From the NCBI GenBank assembly GCA_022843125.1, contig JALHOG010000064.1:1-33153 (forward strand): a stretch of 33,153 bases of DNA. Direction: 5' to 3'. A program made the position numbers and the translations under genes. This DNA is from Ilumatobacteraceae bacterium. Its GTDB lineage: Bacteria; Actinomycetota; Acidimicrobiia; Acidimicrobiales; Ilumatobacteraceae. Shown here piece by piece: positions 30,825 through 33,153 of this stretch. The notes below the pieces were generated by a model that worked only from the letters and a program-made list of their open reading frames with translations, was not told where the DNA came from and made no database searches. The stretch's first letter is position 1; the number at the start of each line of letters is the position of its first letter.

Positions 30825-32219
30825 TCAGCCGAAGCGGCCGTTGACGTAGTCGTTCGTGCGCTGATCCTGCGGGGAACCGAACATCAGAGTCGTCGGACCG
30901 TGCTCGACGATCACGCCCGGCGTGCCGTGCTCCGCGAGGAAGAACGCGCAACGGTCCGACACGCGCGCCGCCTGTTGCATGTTGTGCGTGACGATCACGA
31001 TCGTGAGCTCGGACGCCAACTCCATGATGGTCTGCTCGATGCGACGCGTCGACGTCGGGTCGAGTGCAGAGCACGGCTCGTCCATCAACAACACGCGCGG
31101 CTTGATCGCGAGCGCGCGCGCGATGCAGAGCCGCTGCTGCTGGCCGCCGGAGAGCCCGCCGCCGGGCTGACGCAAGCGGTCCTTGACCTCGTTCCAGAGT
31201 CCGGCTTTTGCGAGACACGACTCGACGAGGTCGTCCTTGACGGTGGTGGACGCCTTGACGCCCGTGACGCGAAGGCTCGCGATGACGTTGTCGTAGATCG
31301 ACATCGCCGGGAACGGGTTCGGCTTCTGGAACACCATCCCGATCTCTCGGCGGGCGTCGGTCAACTTGCGCGACGGGTCGTAGACGTCGTGCCCGTCGAG
31401 CATGACCTCGCCTGCCATCGACGCGCTGGGGATCATCTCGTGCATCCGGTTGAGGATGCGGAGGAAGGTGGACTTGCCGCACCCCGACGGGCCGATCAGC
31501 GCCGTGACCTTCCCGGCCGGCATCATCAGCGACACCCGGTCGAGTACCTGGTGGGTGCCGAACCAGGCCGAGATCTCACGGGCGTCGAGCGCAGCAACAC
31601 TGCCCGCGCCATCGGGTGCCAGCTCGTCGACCGACTGGACCTCGCGACGCCGGAAGAGCCCACCGCGACCGCGCGCGACGGCCTTCACCGGCCGCTGACG
31701 GTCAGTGGCACCGGTGGCACCGGCGGAAACGCCGGCCAGGACGAGGGTCGGTTCGACCTCTGCGGCGATCGCCGCCAGCTCCGCAGTCGTGGCGTCATCG
31801 CTGCGGTCCTCTGCGCCGAAGTCGCGATCGGCCTCGCGGTTGCGCCGTTGGTGGCGCACGTCGATGCCCTGCAGTCGCGCGAGCGCCGATCGGAAGTCGT
31901 CGAGCTGACCCGCTGGCACCGCGACGCCGAAGTCGGCGACTCCGGGCGCGACGAGCACCGTCCAGGGAGCGTCCGAGCCGTGGACCACGTACTCGATGTC
32001 GCGCGCACCCCAATGCCAATCGAGCTGCCCGTCGGTCGCCACGACGCCGTCCGGCGAGATGGTGATCGTGGCATCGTGGAGCGTCTCCACGATGACATCG
32101 GGAGCCGTCGGGTCGTCGCCGATGAACTGCACGACGGATCCGTCGAACGTCGCAGGCTCCAGCGGGAACGACGCGCCATTGGTCGGCGTCGGTGCGGGGG
32201 TCGAAGGTGAGATGTCCAT
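30825..32219 (-). CDS. pstB: PstB-type phosphate ABC transporter ATPase with extra N-terminal domain
   Basis: Residues about 209-464 are a complete PstB: Walker A GPSGCGKST (243-251), Q-loop VFQKPNPFP, signature LSGGQQQRLCIARAL, Walker B VLLMDEP, and the H-loop VTHNMQQAARVSD. The final NDYVNGRFG matches the PstB C-terminus. Ahead of it are about 205 residues not found in ordinary PstB (about 255 residues). A beta-rich segment (25-100, with DWHWGARDIEYVVHG) ends in a helix (AGQLDDFRSALARLQG), a pattern reminiscent of a PH-like fold, followed by an acidic linker. ATG 32219 is used; GTG 32285 would add 22 residues with ETS repeats. pstC and pstA are not in the window; they may lie to the right. 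It is 77 bp after the sortase-like gene. Confidence 0.9.
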   Translation of the reverse strand: MDISPSTPAPTPTNGASFPLEPATFDGSVVQFIGDDPTAPDVIVETLHDATITISPDGVVATDGQLDWHWGARDIEYVVHGSDAPWTVLVAPGVADFGVAVPAGQLDDFRSALARLQGIDVRHQRRNREADRDFGAEDRSDDATTAELAAIAAEVEPTLVLAGVSAGATGATDRQRPVKAVARGRGGLFRRREVQSVDELAPDGAGSVAALDAREISAWFGTHQVLDRVSLMMPAGKVTALIGPSGCGKSTFLRILNRMHEMIPSASMAGEVMLDGHDVYDPSRKLTDARREIGMVFQKPNPFPAMSIYDNVIASLRVTGVKASTTVKDDLVESCLAKAGLWNEVKDRLRQPGGGLSGGQQQRLCIARALAIKPRVLLMDEPCSALDPTSTRRIEQTIMELASELTIVIVTHNMQQAARVSDRCAFFLAEHGTPGVIVEHGPTTLMFGSPQDQRTNDYVNGRFG

Positions 32220-32232
32220 ACTCGTCTCTGTG

Positions 32233-32258
32233 TGGCTGGTCTCTGGCTGGCTGGTCTC
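32233..32258. repeat. 11-bp direct repeat in the pstB leader
   Basis: TGGCTGGTCTC occurs at 32233-32243 and 32248-32258, 15 bp apart start to start, just upstream of the pstB ATG. It could be a tandem binding site or, if translation starts at GTG 32285, the coding source of a short ETS repeat. Its role is unknown. Confidence 0.4.
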
Positions 32259-32296
32259 GGCGGAGCGGGGGTCGGTCGGGCGCACGGCTCGATCGG

Positions 32297-33145
32297 TCAG
32301 GTGAGATTGGGAAGCAAGCGGGCGAGTTCGCCGGCCGCGCCGAGTCCGACGAAAGCGAGCGGGGGCATGGCGGCGACCCACGCCTGGATGCGTCCCCACC
32401 GGTGCCAGGCCCAGACCGCCGCGACCGAGAGGAGCAGGAGCGCCTGCAGCCAGAGCACGAGGACCCAGAGCGTGCTCGTGTCGATGCCCATCAGCTGCTC
32501 TGCGTCGGGCAACGTGCGGTCGTTGACGAGTCGCGGCTGGCCGACCACCGGTACCGACACGATGTCGGCGTCGACTCGGAGTACGCCGCTCGGCAGCAGG
32601 GCGCGCCCATCGGCGGTCGCCAGCACGAGGCGCGACGATCCGCTCGGCAGCGGAGGTGGCAATGGATCGCCCTCCCGGCGGACGCCGATGACCCGGTACT
32701 CGAACACACCTTGGGCGGTCGTCACCGTGATCAGGTCTCCCTGCACCAACTCGCCGATGTCTGCGAAGGGCGCGCCATAGGTGGCGCGTCGGCCCATCAG
32801 GATGCTGGTGCCGATCTGACCGGGGAGCACGGTGTCGCGCCGATGGCCCGGGCCGTTGAACAGCTGGCTGGCCGCAGTGCCCTGACCGACCACCTCGTCG
32901 AGCTTGATCGTCGGGATCTGGAGGTAGGCAACGGGAGCTCCGGGATCGAGCACCCGATTCTCGAAGTCGACCGGTCCGGTTGGCGCGGTCCCCTCTGCGA
33001 GTTTGGTGCGGAAGTCCGAGTAGGCCTCTTGCTGCGAGGTCCGGTGCTGCAGGTCGCTGACGAACACGAGTTGGAGCACCAGCGATACCGACAGCACGAA
33101 CAGCACCACCAGCGCCGCCCGAACGAATTGCAGTTTCGGCGCCAA
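32297..33145 (-). CDS. Sortase-fold membrane protein lacking catalytic His and Cys (possibly N-terminally cut)
   Basis: This protein has 282 residues from TTG 33145; the frame stays open to the window edge, so the true start may be outside. It has one N-terminal membrane helix (about 10-30), a sortase-type beta-barrel (about 70-200) and two C-terminal hydrophobic segments (225-247 and 255-275). The barrel matches class D/E sortases: YLQIPTIKLDEVVGQG, GPGH, LPGQIG, ATYGAPFADIGEL, GDLITVTTAQGVFEYRV. Where active enzymes have GHR before TYGAPF this has GRR (118-120), and where they have TC it has TA (177-178). The protein contains no cysteine at all, so it cannot be a thiol transpeptidase. It is first of the visible envelope genes, ahead of pstB. 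A structural or scaffolding role is likely. Confidence 0.8.
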   Translation of the reverse strand: MAPKLQFVRAALVVLFVLSVSLVLQLVFVSDLQHRTSQQEAYSDFRTKLAEGTAPTGPVDFENRVLDPGAPVAYLQIPTIKLDEVVGQGTAASQLFNGPGHRRDTVLPGQIGTSILMGRRATYGAPFADIGELVQGDLITVTTAQGVFEYRVIGVRREGDPLPPPLPSGSSRLVLATADGRALLPSGVLRVDADIVSVPVVGQPRLVNDRTLPDAEQLMGIDTSTLWVLVLWLQALLLLSVAAVWAWHRWGRIQAWVAAMPPLAFVGLGAAGELARLLPNLT

Positions 33146-33153
33146 CGGTGGGA

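Noticed and set aside
32297..33145. Active class E sortase
   Set aside because: Catalytic His and Cys positions are Arg and Ala, and there is no cysteine in the protein.
1..33153. tRNA or rRNA genes
   Set aside because: No cloverleaf with the conserved TTC arm and no rRNA-like segment was recognised in any intergenic region.

Overview
The window is a high-GC chromosomal segment from an actinobacterium. The gene order, the heavy use of GTG starts, the oversized GlmS and the secreted LamG and FN3 proteins suggest the class Acidimicrobiia, perhaps an Ilumatobacter-like organism. That placement is inference from protein style, since no search was run. Almost all genes lie on the minus strand; the exceptions are a TetR regulator, arsI and a small lipoprotein. 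The many long plus-strand reading frames opposite the minus-strand genes are GC-driven shadows.

Positions 1-10433 hold housekeeping genes. From the left these are a truncated tRNA-dihydrouridine synthase, a divergent TetR regulator with its own promoter and operator, and then, read leftwards from 10433, glmS, acpS, nnr, alr, tsaE, tsaB, rimI and tsaD. This tightly packed operon combines amino-sugar, D-alanine and acyl-carrier supply with NAD(P)HX repair and t6A tRNA modification. Several junctions are overlapping stop/start codons. GlmS is 1118 residues, nearly twice the usual size.

Positions 10499-11393 hold a divergent arsR/arsI arsenic module around a tandem palindromic repeat array, lying between glmS and glmM. 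Positions 11398-20257 hold the glmM-rpsI-rplM-truA block and the rplQ-rpoA-rpsD-rpsK-rpsM-rpmJ-infA block. The two blocks, usually contiguous in Actinobacteria, are separated by a TetR/DHA2 efflux pair with its own promoter, behind a strong hairpin terminator. infA appears to begin with CTG.

Positions 20484-33153 are an envelope and secretome locus. In transcription order on the minus strand it encodes a sortase-fold membrane protein with no cysteine, a PstB ATPase carrying an extra N-terminal domain of about 205 residues, a secreted non-lipidated PstS-like binding protein, an FN3 protein with a WxL-like C-terminus, a DUF916-type (WxL-interacting) membrane protein, a second membrane-anchored ectodomain protein, and two LamG proteins with different beta-propellers. 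I read this as a candidate cell-surface assembly, perhaps phosphate-linked, that uses non-covalent WxL/DUF916 attachment instead of sortase chemistry. It is the best candidate here for an undescribed system. The functional link between its parts is inferred from gene order and domain content, not demonstrated.
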